DNA of 64,000 nt from Stenotrophomonas sp. 364. Its GTDB lineage: Bacteria; Pseudomonadota; Gammaproteobacteria; Xanthomonadales; Xanthomonadaceae. The translations under genes and the position numbers were made by a program. Below are positions 1 through 8,929 of this stretch, in pieces (the first letter of the stretch is position 1; each line of letters starts with the position of its first letter). The stretch covers positions 2,892,001 through 2,956,000 of the forward strand of contig NZ_CP047135.1 of assembly GCF_009832905.1 (NCBI RefSeq). The letters are read 5' to 3'. The notes below the pieces were generated by a model. That model saw only the letters and a list, made by a program, of their open reading frames with translations. It had not been told where the DNA came from and did not search any database.

Positions 1-1394
1 ACCCGCTGTCGCCGGAAGACGTCGCCGCCTTCAGCGACAACTTCTCCAACACTTCGTCGTCGCAGGCCTCGCAGGCCACCTTCGGCGTCAGCGGCGACCT
101 GTTCGAGCTGCCGGCCGGCCCCCTGGCCATGGCCGGCGTGCTGGAAGCGGCGCGGCAGAAGTACGACGTCTCGCCGGACGCGCGCATGGCGCAGGATTAC
201 ACCGGCAACGACGGTCCGCTGGGCCGCACCGCAACCGGCGGCGGTGGCGATCGCAACCGCTACGCAGTGGGCCTGGAGTTCAGCATCCCGATCGTCAGCA
301 CCCTGAAGGCCAACCTGGCCGGTCGTTACGACAAGTACGACGATGCCAGTTCGGTCGACGGTGCTTCCACCTGGATGGCGGGCCTGGAATACCGCCCGTT
401 CGAAAGCCTGCTGCTGCGTGGCAGCCATGCCACCAGCTTCCGCGCGCCGGACATGCACTACATCTTCGCGCAGCCGTCGGGCTTCTTCCTCAATGGTGCA
501 CTGGACGAGTACCTGTGCCGTCGTGATGGGCGCAACCCGCTCAGCAACAGCGATTGCGGCAGCGGCACCACCTATAGCTATTCGATCGAAGGTCAGCGCG
601 AGGGAAATCGCAACCTGAAGGAAGAGACCGGCAAGTCCACCACCGTCGGCTTCGTCTGGGATGTGATGGACCAGATGTCGCTGAGCGTGGACTACTACAA
701 CATCGAGCTGAAGGGCGCGGTCAAGGACATTTCCTACGGCTACCTGATGCGTAATGAAGCCGACTGCCGCCTGGGCAAGACCCGTGATGGGCAGCCCGTG
801 GATGGCACCTCGGCCGCATGCGACTACTTCCGCAGCCTGGTTACCCGTGAAGGGATCGACCCGGTCACCGGCGCCGATGAACGCGTTGTGGACTACCACT
901 CGGTGCCCTTCAACCAGGCCAACCAGAAGACCTCCGGTCTGGACGTGGCGTGGAAGTACAAGATCGATACCGACCGCTGGGGCGATTTCGACCTGGGCCT
1001 GAACTGGACCCACGTGCTGAAGCTGGAAGACCAGGAGTTCCCGGGCAGCGGCACGCGCAACGTGCGTGACCACAAGCAGTTCTTCAACTTCCGCAGCCGC
1101 ATCAACTGGACCGCCAGCTGGGAACGCGACGATTGGGCAACCACCGTGTACGGCTACCGCTGGGGCTCGCTGCCGAACTGGGCTGAAACCGGCCGCATCG
1201 GGTCGTACGTGGTCTGGAACGCCAACATCCAGAAGAAGGTCACCAACAAGGCCACCATCGGTTTGTTCGTGAACAACGTCTTCGACGAGATGTCGCCCAA
1301 GGATGACACCTACAACTCCTACCCGTTCTTCTTCTACAACTACAGCCCGATCGGCCGCGAGGTCTTCGTGCAGTTCGAGTACAAGCTGAACTGA
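1..1394 (+). CDS. TonB-dependent receptor, C-terminal part (5' end outside window)
   Basis: The reading frame is open from base 3 of the window to a TGA at 1392-1394, so this is the last ~463 residues of a longer gene. The sequence is typical of the outer-membrane beta-barrel of a TonB-dependent receptor: alternating aromatic strands, a GSHATSFRAPDMHY segment like the conserved SFRAPN region, and an aromatic-rich C-terminal strand ending EVFVQFEYKLN with the usual penultimate-strand spacing. The plug domain and TonB box would lie upstream and cannot be seen. A strong hairpin follows the stop, so the transcript probably ends before the S9 peptidase gene 90 bases downstream. The adjacent peptidase suggests a peptide substrate, but this is an inference from neighbourhood only. 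Confidence 0.93.
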   Translation, partial: PLSPEDVAAFSDNFSNTSSSQASQATFGVSGDLFELPAGPLAMAGVLEAARQKYDVSPDARMAQDYTGNDGPLGRTATGGGGDRNRYAVGLEFSIPIVSTLKANLAGRYDKYDDASSVDGASTWMAGLEYRPFESLLLRGSHATSFRAPDMHYIFAQPSGFFLNGALDEYLCRRDGRNPLSNSDCGSGTTYSYSIEGQREGNRNLKEETGKSTTVGFVWDVMDQMSLSVDYYNIELKGAVKDISYGYLMRNEADCRLGKTRDGQPVDGTSAACDYFRSLVTREGIDPVTGADERVVDYHSVPFNQANQKTSGLDVAWKYKIDTDRWGDFDLGLNWTHVLKLEDQEFPGSGTRNVRDHKQFFNFRSRINWTASWERDDWATTVYGYRWGSLPNWAETGRIGSYVVWNANIQKKVTNKATIGLFVNNVFDEMSPKDDTYNSYPFFFYNYSPIGREVFVQFEYKLN

Positions 1395-1410
1395 TCGATC
1401 CGAGTTGCAT

Positions 1411-1444
1411 CGAAGAGCCCGGCTTGCCGGGCTCTTCGCTTTGC
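1411..1444 (+). terminator. Intrinsic terminator after the receptor gene
   Basis: A perfect 13-bp stem (1411-1423 with 1426-1438) around a two-base TT turn, followed by CTTTGC. It begins 17 bases after the receptor stop codon. The T-tract is short, so termination strength is uncertain. Confidence 0.75.
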
Positions 1445-1483
1445 AGGACATGAAACCTGTCTCATCCATCTGGAGAAATGCGT

Positions 1484-3472
1484 ATGAAGCGCATGTTGCC
1501 CCTCCTGGCGCTGGTCGTGTCGACCGCAGCCCCGTCGGCGCTGGCCGCCGCCCCCCAACAGCCCGTCAAGGATTTCGTCGGGCATGCCTCCTACAGCTCG
1601 GTCAAGATCTCGCCCACCGGCGAGTACCTGGCGATCACCGTCGACCAGGGTGACCAGGACGTGCTGACCGTCATCCGCACCAGCGACCTGAAGCCGATCA
1701 AGGTCAACACACTGCCGGAGAAGAAGAGCGTCGGCTCGTTTTACTGGACCAGCCCGGACCGGTTGCTGTTCAACGCGGTCAAGAAGCTCGGCGGCTATGC
1801 CTCGCCGATGTCCACCGGCGAGTGGTATGCCGTCAATGCCGATGGCAGCCAGCCCCGCCCGCTGATCTACTACGGCACCCGCGATGCCACCCAGCGCGGC
1901 AAGGAAGTCAGCCGCGAGAGCTTCTCGCTGCTGGACACCCTCAAGGACGACGACCAGAACGTCATCATGCAGGTGACGTCGGCGCGTTCGTCTGAAGGTG
2001 CCAACACCGAAGTGGTGCGCATGGATACCGTCAGCGGCCGACGCACGTCGCTGGGCCGCGCGCCCAAGGAAAACTGCAGCATCGCGCTGGATGCCGCCAA
2101 GGAGCCGCGCTTCGCGGTGTGCACCTCGAGCAAGAACGAGGAAGGCGAGTACGAAGAGCGCAGCGAACTGTACCGCCGCGATGGCAGCGGCTGGACGCTG
2201 CTCAATGCTTCCAAGGCCGACGGCAAGCACCTGGACGTGATCACCACGACCAACACCGGCACCGTGTACGCCACCCAGGACGACGACAAGGCACCGGCGG
2301 CCGTCGGCACCCTGGACACCACCACCGGCGCGTTCAAGTCGCTGTTCCAGGACCCCACCGCGGAGGTGTCCAACTACATCTGGTCCACCGATGAAAGCAC
2401 GCTGGTGGGCGTGGTTACCGAGGCGGCCGCGCCGGCGGTGAAGCTGATCGACGAAAACCACCCCGACGCCGAGCTGTACGCCTCGCTGGCCGCGGCCTTC
2501 GAGGGGCAGATGGTCGACTTCTCCAGCTACACCCAGGATGGCCGGAAGATCATCGTCAGCGTCTACAGCGACAACAATCCGGGCGAGCTGTACCTGTACG
2601 ACCGCGACACCGGCAAGGCCCGCTTCCTGATGTCACGCCGTCCGCAGATCGACAAGAAGAACATGGCGTCGATCAAGCCCTTCAGCATCACCACCCGCGA
2701 CGGCAAGAAGGTGTTCGGCTACCTCACCCTGCCCAACGGGTCGGACGGCAAGAACCTGCCTTTGGTGGTGAACCCGCACGGCGGCCCGATCGGCCCGCGC
2801 GACAACTGGGGCTTCAACCCGGAAGCCCAGCTGTTCGCCAACCGCGGGTACGCCACCCTGCAGGTGAACTTCCGTGGTTCGGCCGGGTACGGCAAGGCCT
2901 TCCAGGACGCCGGCCACCGCCAGTGGGACCAGGGCATCCAGAACGACATCCTGGAAGCCACCCACTGGGCCATCAACAGTGGCTACGTGGACCGCAACCG
3001 CATCTGCATCTACGGCGGCAGCTTTGGCGGCTACTCGGCGCTGATGGCCCCGATCCGCGAACCGGGCCTGTTCAAGTGCGCGTTCGGTTACGTGGGCGTG
3101 TACGACGTGGACATGCTGTTCAAGAAGGGCGACATCCCGCAGCGTGACTCGGGCCTGCGCTACCTGCGCCGCACCCACGGCACCGAACGCGCCGACTGGA
3201 ATCGCGCCTCGCCTGCGCTGCGTGCGGCCGAGGTCAAGATCCCGGTCTACCTCGCCGCCGGCGCCCGTGACGTACGTGCCGTGCCCGAACAGACCGAACT
3301 GATGAACAAGGCACTGATCGCCGCCGGCAACAAGCCGGAAGGCATGATCATCCAGAGCGGTGAAATGCACGGATTCTACGGCGAGGAAGCGCGCGTGAAC
3401 CTGTATACCGAAATGCTGAAGTTCTTCGACCGCCACATCGGCGCGGGCGGCATCACTCCGGCCCGCAACTGA
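1484..3472 (+). CDS. S9 family (prolyl oligopeptidase-type) serine peptidase, secreted
   Basis: A 662-residue exported peptidase. A signal peptide (MKRMLPLLALVVSTAAPSALA) is followed by a beta-propeller-like region and a C-terminal alpha/beta-hydrolase domain. The nucleophile lies in GGSFGGYS (Ser513 from this start); the likely acid is Asp596 (GARDVRAV) and the histidine His629 (EMHGFYG), the order and spacing expected for family S9. I chose ATG 1484 over the in-frame ATG 1478 because GGAG at 1472-1475 gives a normal spacing only to 1484. The family cleaves short peptides, often after proline, and in Xanthomonadaceae such genes often sit beside TonB-dependent receptors, as here. A hairpin at 3518-3541 ends the unit. 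Confidence 0.93.
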   Translation: MKRMLPLLALVVSTAAPSALAAAPQQPVKDFVGHASYSSVKISPTGEYLAITVDQGDQDVLTVIRTSDLKPIKVNTLPEKKSVGSFYWTSPDRLLFNAVKKLGGYASPMSTGEWYAVNADGSQPRPLIYYGTRDATQRGKEVSRESFSLLDTLKDDDQNVIMQVTSARSSEGANTEVVRMDTVSGRRTSLGRAPKENCSIALDAAKEPRFAVCTSSKNEEGEYEERSELYRRDGSGWTLLNASKADGKHLDVITTTNTGTVYATQDDDKAPAAVGTLDTTTGAFKSLFQDPTAEVSNYIWSTDESTLVGVVTEAAAPAVKLIDENHPDAELYASLAAAFEGQMVDFSSYTQDGRKIIVSVYSDNNPGELYLYDRDTGKARFLMSRRPQIDKKNMASIKPFSITTRDGKKVFGYLTLPNGSDGKNLPLVVNPHGGPIGPRDNWGFNPEAQLFANRGYATLQVNFRGSAGYGKAFQDAGHRQWDQGIQNDILEATHWAINSGYVDRNRICIYGGSFGGYSALMAPIREPGLFKCAFGYVGVYDVDMLFKKGDIPQRDSGLRYLRRTHGTERADWNRASPALRAAEVKIPVYLAAGARDVRAVPEQTELMNKALIAAGNKPEGMIIQSGEMHGFYGEEARVNLYTEMLKFFDRHIGAGGITPARN

Positions 3473-3517
3473 GACCGGTGACCGTGCCGCAGCCGCACGG
3501 TTGACGTAGGCTGCATT

Positions 3518-3548
3518 GCCGGGTGGGTACGCCCACCCGGCGCTTCTT
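3518..3548 (+). terminator. Stem-loop after the S9 peptidase
   Basis: A perfect 10-bp stem (3518-3527 with 3532-3541) closed by a TACG tetraloop and followed by GCTTCTT. It lies about 45 bases after the peptidase stop and before the next gene's start. Confidence 0.65.
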
Positions 3549-3573
3549 CACACATGCGATGGAACACATTTCT

Positions 3574-4386
3574 ATGAAACACCGGCAATGGATGGCAACA
3601 CATGTTCTGTTGGCGGCGCTGCTGGCCGCGCCTGCGGCCTGGAGTGCAACCCCGGCACCGCCCGACCCCACCCAGGACCAGCTGATGATCACTGCTGGCT
3701 TCCTCAATGGTCATCCCGACCTGCGCTTCCGCCTGCTGGCCCTGGAGAAGCACAAGGCCGGCAAGCGCGAAGATGCCTTCCGCTTCTTCCAGTACGCCGC
3801 GCAGTACGCCGACAAACCCTCCCAGGGCATGGTCGCCGAGATGCTCTGGAATGGCGACGGTACCCCTCAGGACCGTGCGCTGGGTTATGTCTGGATGGAC
3901 CTGGCGGCCGAACGCGGCTACGAAGGGTTCGCGGGCCTGCGGGAGCGTTACTGGAGCCAGCTTACTGAAGCCGAACGCGCGCGTGCGCTCGCCGAAGGCG
4001 AAGCGGTCTACGCCCGTTACGGTGATGCCGCCGCCAAGCCCCGCATTGCCGCGGTGCTGCGCCGCGAGCGCAAGGCGGTCACCGGCAGCCGCACCGGTTT
4101 TGCCGGCAATCTGCGCATCGTGGTTCCCGGTCCGAGCGGCTCGCGCGAGATCGATGGCTCCAAGTTCTACGACGAACGCTTCTGGGACCCGGCCAAGTAC
4201 CAGGCCTGGCATGACGCGGTCTGGACCAAGCCGCGTATCGGCACGGTCGATGTGGGTGGCGTGGAACAGGTCAAGGCCGGGGATGCAACCTCGCGCATTC
4301 CCGTGGTGAGCCCGGTGCAGGACCTGCCCGAACCGGATGCCGGCAGCGAAATGCCGCAGCTCGAACCGACCGGCGGCAAGCCCTGA
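3574..4386 (+). CDS. Secreted Sel1-repeat-like protein of unknown function
   Basis: A 270-residue protein from ATG 3574 (MKHRQWMATHVLLAALLAAPAAWSA signal peptide). ATG 3523 and 3559 are also in frame, but the former lies inside the preceding hairpin. The segment around residues 50-100 (a helix pair, then MVAEMLWNGDGTPQDRALGYVWMDLAAERGY) has the alternating alanine/glycine helix-turn pattern of Sel1/TPR repeats, with the typical G-D-G-T-P-Q-D turn. The C-terminal half is acidic/basic mixed with no catalytic motif. Sel1 repeats mediate protein-protein contacts; the partner is unknown. It is convergent with the next gene and only ~50 bases separate the stops. Confidence 0.8.
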   Translation: MKHRQWMATHVLLAALLAAPAAWSATPAPPDPTQDQLMITAGFLNGHPDLRFRLLALEKHKAGKREDAFRFFQYAAQYADKPSQGMVAEMLWNGDGTPQDRALGYVWMDLAAERGYEGFAGLRERYWSQLTEAERARALAEGEAVYARYGDAAAKPRIAAVLRRERKAVTGSRTGFAGNLRIVVPGPSGSREIDGSKFYDERFWDPAKYQAWHDAVWTKPRIGTVDVGGVEQVKAGDATSRIPVVSPVQDLPEPDAGSEMPQLEPTGGKP

Positions 4387-4438
4387 CCAGGGCCCGCATC
4401 GGCTGCATGGGCGGTCGGTATGGTGTCGGCAGTTGTTG

Positions 4439-6037
4439 TCACCCGCGCAGGATCACCTGCGCGGCGTTATGCCCCGGCGCACCGGTCACCCCGCCGCCGG
4501 GATGCGTGCCGGACCCGCACAGGTACAACCCCGGCAACGCACCGCGGTAATCGGCCTGGCCCAGCATCGGGCGCGCACTGAACAGCTGGTTGAGGCTCAG
4601 CGCGCCATGGAAGATATCCCCGCCGATCAGGCCGAAGGTCCGCTCCAGATCCAGCGGGCTCAATACCTGCCGGCCCAGCACCGAGGCGGCAAACCCCGGC
4701 GCATGCTGTTCCACCGTGGCAATCATCAGGTCGGCCACTTCATCGCGATGATCGTCCCAGCTGCTCCCGTGCGGCAGCTGCGGCGCCACGTGCTGGCAGA
4801 ACAGGCTGGCCACGTGCTGGCCGGGCGGCGCCAGCGAATCGTCCAGCGTACTGGGAATGAGCATCTCCACGATCGGCTCGCGCGACCAGCCGTGCTGGCG
4901 CGCATCGGAGTAGGCGCGGTCCATGTAATCCAGCGACGGGGCGATGATGATGCCGGCGGTTAGGTGGTCACCCGCACCGGGCAGGCAGCGGAAGTTGGGC
5001 AACTGCGACAGCGCGACGTTCATGCGGAAGGTGCCCGAGCCGCAGCGCCAGTTGGCCATGCGTTCGCGTGTGGGCGCCGGCACCTCGTCGGCGGCCAGCA
5101 GTTGTTCGTAGAGCAGTTTCGGGTTGACGTTGGCCACCACCGCGCGGGCGTCGATGCGCTCGCCGTCCAGCGTCTCCACGCCCACCGCCCTGCCCGCCTC
5201 GACCCGCACGCGGCGCACGCCGGCATCGGTGCGGATCTGCGCGCCGGCCTGCACGGCCGCGCGCGCCATCGCCTGGGTGATCGCGCCCATGCCGCCGATG
5301 GCATGGCCCCAGGCACCCTTGACCCCGTTGCTCTGCCCGAACGCATGGTGCAGCAGCACGTAGGCGGTGCCCGGCGCGTACGGGCTGGCGTAGTTGCCCA
5401 CCACGCCGTCGAAGCCGAACAGCGCCTTGATCGGCTCGCTTTCGAACCAGCGGTCCAGGTACTCGGCCGCGGAAATGGTGAACAGGTCCAGCAGCTCCTG
5501 ACGCAGCGCAGGCGACAAGGCGTGCAGGCGACGCCCCAGCTGCCCGGCCCGCCACAGTTCGGGCAGGGCCTGCAGCCAATGCCCGCTGCCCACATTGGGC
5601 GGCGCCTGCAGCGCCACGGCGCGCAGCACGTCGGCAAATACCTCCAGCCGCTGTTCGTACACCGGCAACCGCTGCGCATCGCGTGCGGAGAACCGGCGCA
5701 CCTCGGCCTGGGTAAGACCGGTGCCGGCCAGCAGGTGACCGCCGTCGGGCAGCGGCAGGAAATTGTTGATGCGGCGTGGTACCACCGTCAGCCCGTGCGC
5801 TGGCAGGTCCAGGTCGGCGATCACCTTGGGCTGCAGCAGGGACACCGTGTAGGACGCCACCGAGTTGCGGAAACCGGGATGGAACTCCTCGGTAACCGCC
5901 GCGCCGCCCACCACCCCGCGCCGCTCCAGCACCAGCACGCGCTTGCCGGCGCGCGCCAGGTACGCCGCGCACACCAGGCCGTTGTGCCCGGCACCGATGA
6001 TGACTGCGTCCCACGCCTGCGCTGAAGGGTTTGCCAT
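4439..6037 (-). CDS. FAD/NAD(P)-dependent oxidoreductase, PYROXD2 / phytoene-desaturase-like
   Basis: A 532-residue flavoprotein. The N-terminus carries a Rossmann dinucleotide fold, VIIGAGHNGLVCAAYLARAG, followed about 15 residues on by the acidic ERRGVVGGAA segment typical of the CrtI/PYROXD2 family. The C-terminus has the FAD-binding GLYLCGSGTHPGGGVTGAPG motif. The family includes carotenoid desaturases, but the HNG signature and lack of neighbouring carotenoid genes favour the PYROXD2-like branch, whose substrate is unknown. The frame stays open upstream of 6037; I chose the ATG that places the Rossmann motif at residue ~10. It is divergent from the M13 peptidase gene that starts 230 bases away. 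Confidence 0.88.
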   Translation of the reverse strand: MANPSAQAWDAVIIGAGHNGLVCAAYLARAGKRVLVLERRGVVGGAAVTEEFHPGFRNSVASYTVSLLQPKVIADLDLPAHGLTVVPRRINNFLPLPDGGHLLAGTGLTQAEVRRFSARDAQRLPVYEQRLEVFADVLRAVALQAPPNVGSGHWLQALPELWRAGQLGRRLHALSPALRQELLDLFTISAAEYLDRWFESEPIKALFGFDGVVGNYASPYAPGTAYVLLHHAFGQSNGVKGAWGHAIGGMGAITQAMARAAVQAGAQIRTDAGVRRVRVEAGRAVGVETLDGERIDARAVVANVNPKLLYEQLLAADEVPAPTRERMANWRCGSGTFRMNVALSQLPNFRCLPGAGDHLTAGIIIAPSLDYMDRAYSDARQHGWSREPIVEMLIPSTLDDSLAPPGQHVASLFCQHVAPQLPHGSSWDDHRDEVADLMIATVEQHAPGFAASVLGRQVLSPLDLERTFGLIGGDIFHGALSLNQLFSARPMLGQADYRGALPGLYLCGSGTHPGGGVTGAPGHNAAQVILRG

Positions 6038-6266
6038 GGCCGTTATATACACCGCCACGGCGGGGCGTGTCGCCCGACGTGCCCCGGGCTTTGCCGCTGC
6101 GGTCGTCCGGGCGTGCCGAAGGCGGTGGCCTGCCCCACGCAGGTGCGGCTTGCCATCGGCCATGACCTTCGACACCCTTGCAGGTCGGGCCAGCGGCGTA
6201 TCGTCTGGCCCACGGCCCCGCGGGGGCCAGCCCACGCATGACCCATCGGCCTGGAGGCCATTCACA

Positions 6267-8384
6267 GTGATCGCTCGCACTCCCAAGATTGTTCTGCTGA
6301 CCCTGGCCGTTTCGGCCGCGCTGGTCGGCTGCGGCAAGAACGAAACCCCGGCTACGGACAGCGCGGCCTCCACCGCCGCACCGGCCACCCCTGCCGCTGC
6401 GGCCACCGAGTACAAGCTCGACGAAAGCAAGCTGCCGGCCTACAACGCCTTCCACCCGTCCGACCTGGACACCAGCCTGGACGCCTGCAACGCGTTCGGC
6501 GACTACGTCAACAGCAAGTGGCTGGCGGCCAATGAGATTCCGGCCGACCGCACCAGCTGGGGCGCCTTCACCATCCTGGACGAGCGTTCGGTGGCCGTGC
6601 AGCACCAGCTCGCCGAGCAGGTCGCGGCGGTGAAGAACCCCAGCGGCATCGAAAAGATCGTCGGTGACTTCTGGGCCACCGGCATGGACGAAGCCAAGAT
6701 CAACGCGCAGGGCATCGAGCCGATCAAGGCCGACCTGGCGGCCATCGACGGCCTGCAGAGCAAGGAGGCGGTCGCCGACTTCCTGCGCAGCAGCGCGGCC
6801 AAGGGCGAGAACGTGCTGTTCGGCTTCGGTCCGGAAGCGGACTTCAAGAACTCCAGCATGAACATGGCGTACGCCAGCCAGGGCGGCCTGGGCCTGCCGG
6901 ACACCACCTACTACACCGACGCCAAGAACGCCGACAAGCTCAAGGCCTACCAGGCCCACGTGGCCAAGGTGCTGGAACTGTCCGGTGTTGCCGCCGCCGA
7001 TGCGGCCAAGCAGGCCGCCGACGTGGTGAAGTTCGAAACCCGCCTGGCCAAGGCCTCCAAGTCCAGCGTCGAGCTGTCGCGCGATGTGTCGCTGTACTAC
7101 AACCCGGTCACTCTGGCCGACGCGGACAAGCTGACCCCGAACTTCAGCTGGACCGAGTTCTTCAAGGCTCAGGGCGTGGCCGCGCCGGAGAAGTTCTCGC
7201 TGGCCATCCCGTCCTTCCACCAGGAAGTGAGCAAGGCGTTGGGCGACACCGATCCGTCGGTGTGGCGCGCCTACCTGCGCTTCCACACCGTGGACGGCGC
7301 CTCGCCGTACCTGGCCGATGCGTTCGTGCAGGAAAACTACGAGTTCTACGGCAAGACCCTGAACGGCCAGAAGGAAATGAAGCCGCGCTGGAAGCGCGTG
7401 CTGGGCACCATCGAGAGCGATGCCGGCGATGCGTTCGGCCAGCTGTACGTGAAGGTCGCCTTCTCGCCGGAAGCCAAGGCCAAGATGGAAGAGCTGGTCA
7501 AGAACCTCGCCGCCGCGCTGAAGGAGCGTATCCAGAACCTGACCTGGATGAGCGACGAGACCAAGGCCAAGGCCATCGCCAAGTGGGAAACCTTCACTCC
7601 GAAGATCGGCTACCCGGACAAGTGGCGTGACTGGAACGGCCTGACCACCGGTCGCGACAGCTACTTCGGCAATGTGCGCGCGGCCAATGCGTTCAACTAC
7701 AAGTGGTCCCTGTCCAAGATCGGCAAGCCGGTGGACAAGACCGAGTGGGGCATGACCCCGCAGACGGTCAACGCCTACTACAACCCGCTGCAGAACGAGA
7801 TCGTGTTCCCGGCCGCCATCCTGCAGCCGCCGTTCTTCGACCCGAAGGCCGACGACGCGCTCAACTACGGCGGCATCGGCGCGGTGATCGGCCACGAAAT
7901 GACCCACGGTTACGACGACCAGGGCAGCCGCTTCGGGCCGACCGGCAACTTCGAGAACTGGTGGAGCGAGGCGGATACCAAGAACTTCGGTGGCCTGACC
8001 GGCAAGCTGATCAAGCAGTTCGACGGCTACAAGGTCGACGGCCAGGCGGTAAACGGCAAGCTGACCCTGGGCGAGAACATCGCCGACCTGGGCGGCGTGG
8101 CAACCGCCTACGACGCGCTGCAGAAGGCGTCGGCCGGCAAGGAAGATCCGAAGATCGACGGCTTCACCCGCGATCAGCGCTTCTACTTCAACTGGGCCAC
8201 CGTGTGGCGCACCAAGTACACCCCGGAGAACGCCAAGGTCCGCCTGGCCACCGATCCGCACGCCCCTGCGCAGTTCCGCGCCATGGGCGCGCCGTCGAAC
8301 CTGCCGACCTTCGCCGCTGCGTTCCAGTGCAAGGCCGGCTCGCCGATGGTCCGCGCCGGCGACCAGCAGGTCGTGATCTGGTAA
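6267..8384 (+). CDS. M13 family zinc metallopeptidase (neprilysin/PepO-like), lipoprotein
   Basis: A 705-residue protein with full M13 catalytic apparatus: zinc motif HEMTH (His543, Glu544, His547), third ligand Glu603 in GENIAD, substrate-binding Asn502 in NAYY, and the His665...Arg671 pair (HAPAQFR) near the C-terminus. The N-terminus is a lipoprotein signal ending in a lipobox (ALVGC), so it is probably anchored in the cell envelope facing the periplasm. The start is GTG 6267, decided by GGAGG at 6253-6257; the frame is open far upstream but without a comparable ribosome site. The family cleaves oligopeptides. A strong terminator follows at 8417. A divergent paralogue lies downstream (8930-10939). 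Confidence 0.95.
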   Translation: MIARTPKIVLLTLAVSAALVGCGKNETPATDSAASTAAPATPAAAATEYKLDESKLPAYNAFHPSDLDTSLDACNAFGDYVNSKWLAANEIPADRTSWGAFTILDERSVAVQHQLAEQVAAVKNPSGIEKIVGDFWATGMDEAKINAQGIEPIKADLAAIDGLQSKEAVADFLRSSAAKGENVLFGFGPEADFKNSSMNMAYASQGGLGLPDTTYYTDAKNADKLKAYQAHVAKVLELSGVAAADAAKQAADVVKFETRLAKASKSSVELSRDVSLYYNPVTLADADKLTPNFSWTEFFKAQGVAAPEKFSLAIPSFHQEVSKALGDTDPSVWRAYLRFHTVDGASPYLADAFVQENYEFYGKTLNGQKEMKPRWKRVLGTIESDAGDAFGQLYVKVAFSPEAKAKMEELVKNLAAALKERIQNLTWMSDETKAKAIAKWETFTPKIGYPDKWRDWNGLTTGRDSYFGNVRAANAFNYKWSLSKIGKPVDKTEWGMTPQTVNAYYNPLQNEIVFPAAILQPPFFDPKADDALNYGGIGAVIGHEMTHGYDDQGSRFGPTGNFENWWSEADTKNFGGLTGKLIKQFDGYKVDGQAVNGKLTLGENIADLGGVATAYDALQKASAGKEDPKIDGFTRDQRFYFNWATVWRTKYTPENAKVRLATDPHAPAQFRAMGAPSNLPTFAAAFQCKAGSPMVRAGDQQVVIW

Positions 8385-8416
8385 CCCATCGCGCCACCGC
8401 GTGAACCGCTGCAATC

Positions 8417-8451
8417 AAAGGCCCGGGATTTCCCGGGCCTTTGTTTTTTTT
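8417..8451 (+). terminator. Intrinsic terminator after the first M13 gene
   Basis: A perfect 11-bp stem (8417-8427 with 8432-8442), ATTT loop, followed by G and a run of eight T residues. Classical rho-independent terminator. Confidence 0.92.
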
Positions 8452-8527
8452 CTTTGCAGGTATCCCGGTTGGTCAATTGAACGCAGCAAGCAGAGCAAAA
8501 GCCGCCGGGGTGCGGCTAGATTGCATT

Positions 8528-8633
8528 GGGCCGGTGGGGGTGGGTTTGCGGGACACGCTGCAAGTACGTCCATGTAAGCTCCGTCGCCGCATCCATGCGG
8601 CTCAGGGTCCCGCAAACCCACCCCCACCGGCCC
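8528..8633 (+). repeat. Palindromic element, copy A (106 bases)
   Basis: Terminal arms 8528-8554 and 8607-8633 are perfect 27-base inverted repeats ending in GGGAC...GTCCC. Between them is the shared core (begins ACGCTGCAAGTACGTCC, then TGTAAGCTCCGTCG, ends CTCAGG) with its own hairpin, GCCGCAT/ATGCGGC at 8586-8601. The left arm has four runs of three or more G separated by short loops, a G-quadruplex-type pattern. The core reads forward in this copy. Confidence 0.85.
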
Positions 8634-8712
8634 TTGGACAACTCCCGGCACGCACGGAGAAATCAAACCTGCCCTGCGTGCTTTCGCTTTTCTTTGGGTA
8701 CCGACGCACTTT

Positions 8713-8825
8713 CGAAGGCGGGGGGGTGTGGGCTTTCGCGGGACCGTTGGGCGCCATGGATGGCGCTCACGAGCCTCCAAGGATGGATTTACGGCGTGTC
8801 TCGCGAAATCCCACACCCCCGCCTC
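8713..8825 (-). repeat. Palindromic element, copy B (degenerate, 113 bases)
   Basis: Arms 8713-8744 and 8798-8825 are near-complementary; the left arm has two extra G residues and a few mismatches. The core is in reverse orientation relative to copy A and is the most diverged of the five, but it keeps the inner GCGCCATGGATGGCGC hairpin (8751-8766) and the terminal CGGCGT. Arm sequence differs from copy A yet remains self-complementary. Confidence 0.75.
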
Positions 8826-8929
8826 GTGGGATCTACGAGCCAAAGGCCGTTGCCCTTCTTCCCCATCACGCTCTTTTCGCTTTGCTTGGTACACTCGCGC
8901 GATCCCAATCCACACTGGATTCGCTTTAC

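Larger units (their letters stand above)
8385..8929. other. 545-base non-coding gap holding two palindromic elements
   Basis: Between the two M13 genes. It contains the terminator at 8417-8451 and two copies (A and B) of the palindromic element family described separately, in opposite core orientation and about 80 bases apart. Open frames crossing it are by-products of the GC-rich repeats and have no family resemblance. No convincing promoter was identified for the downstream gene. Confidence 0.8.

Noticed and set aside
4439..6037. Phytoene desaturase in a carotenoid cluster
   Set aside because: No crtB, crtE or crtY-like neighbours; the HNG form of the FAD motif fits the PYROXD2-like branch better.
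5865..6266. Upstream extension of the first M13 gene
   Set aside because: It overlaps the oppositely oriented oxidoreductase gene and its promoter region, and GGAGG is placed for GTG 6267, which starts a normal lipoprotein signal.
8528..8825. CRISPR array or insertion sequence
   Set aside because: Only two copies here, in opposite orientation, no regular spacers and no transposase; the arms pair with each other rather than repeating directly.
8441..8929. Long N-terminal extension of the second M13 gene in the same frame
   Set aside because: The extension is translated repeat sequence (elements A and B), with no ribosome site, and it would bury a clear signal peptide starting at 8930.
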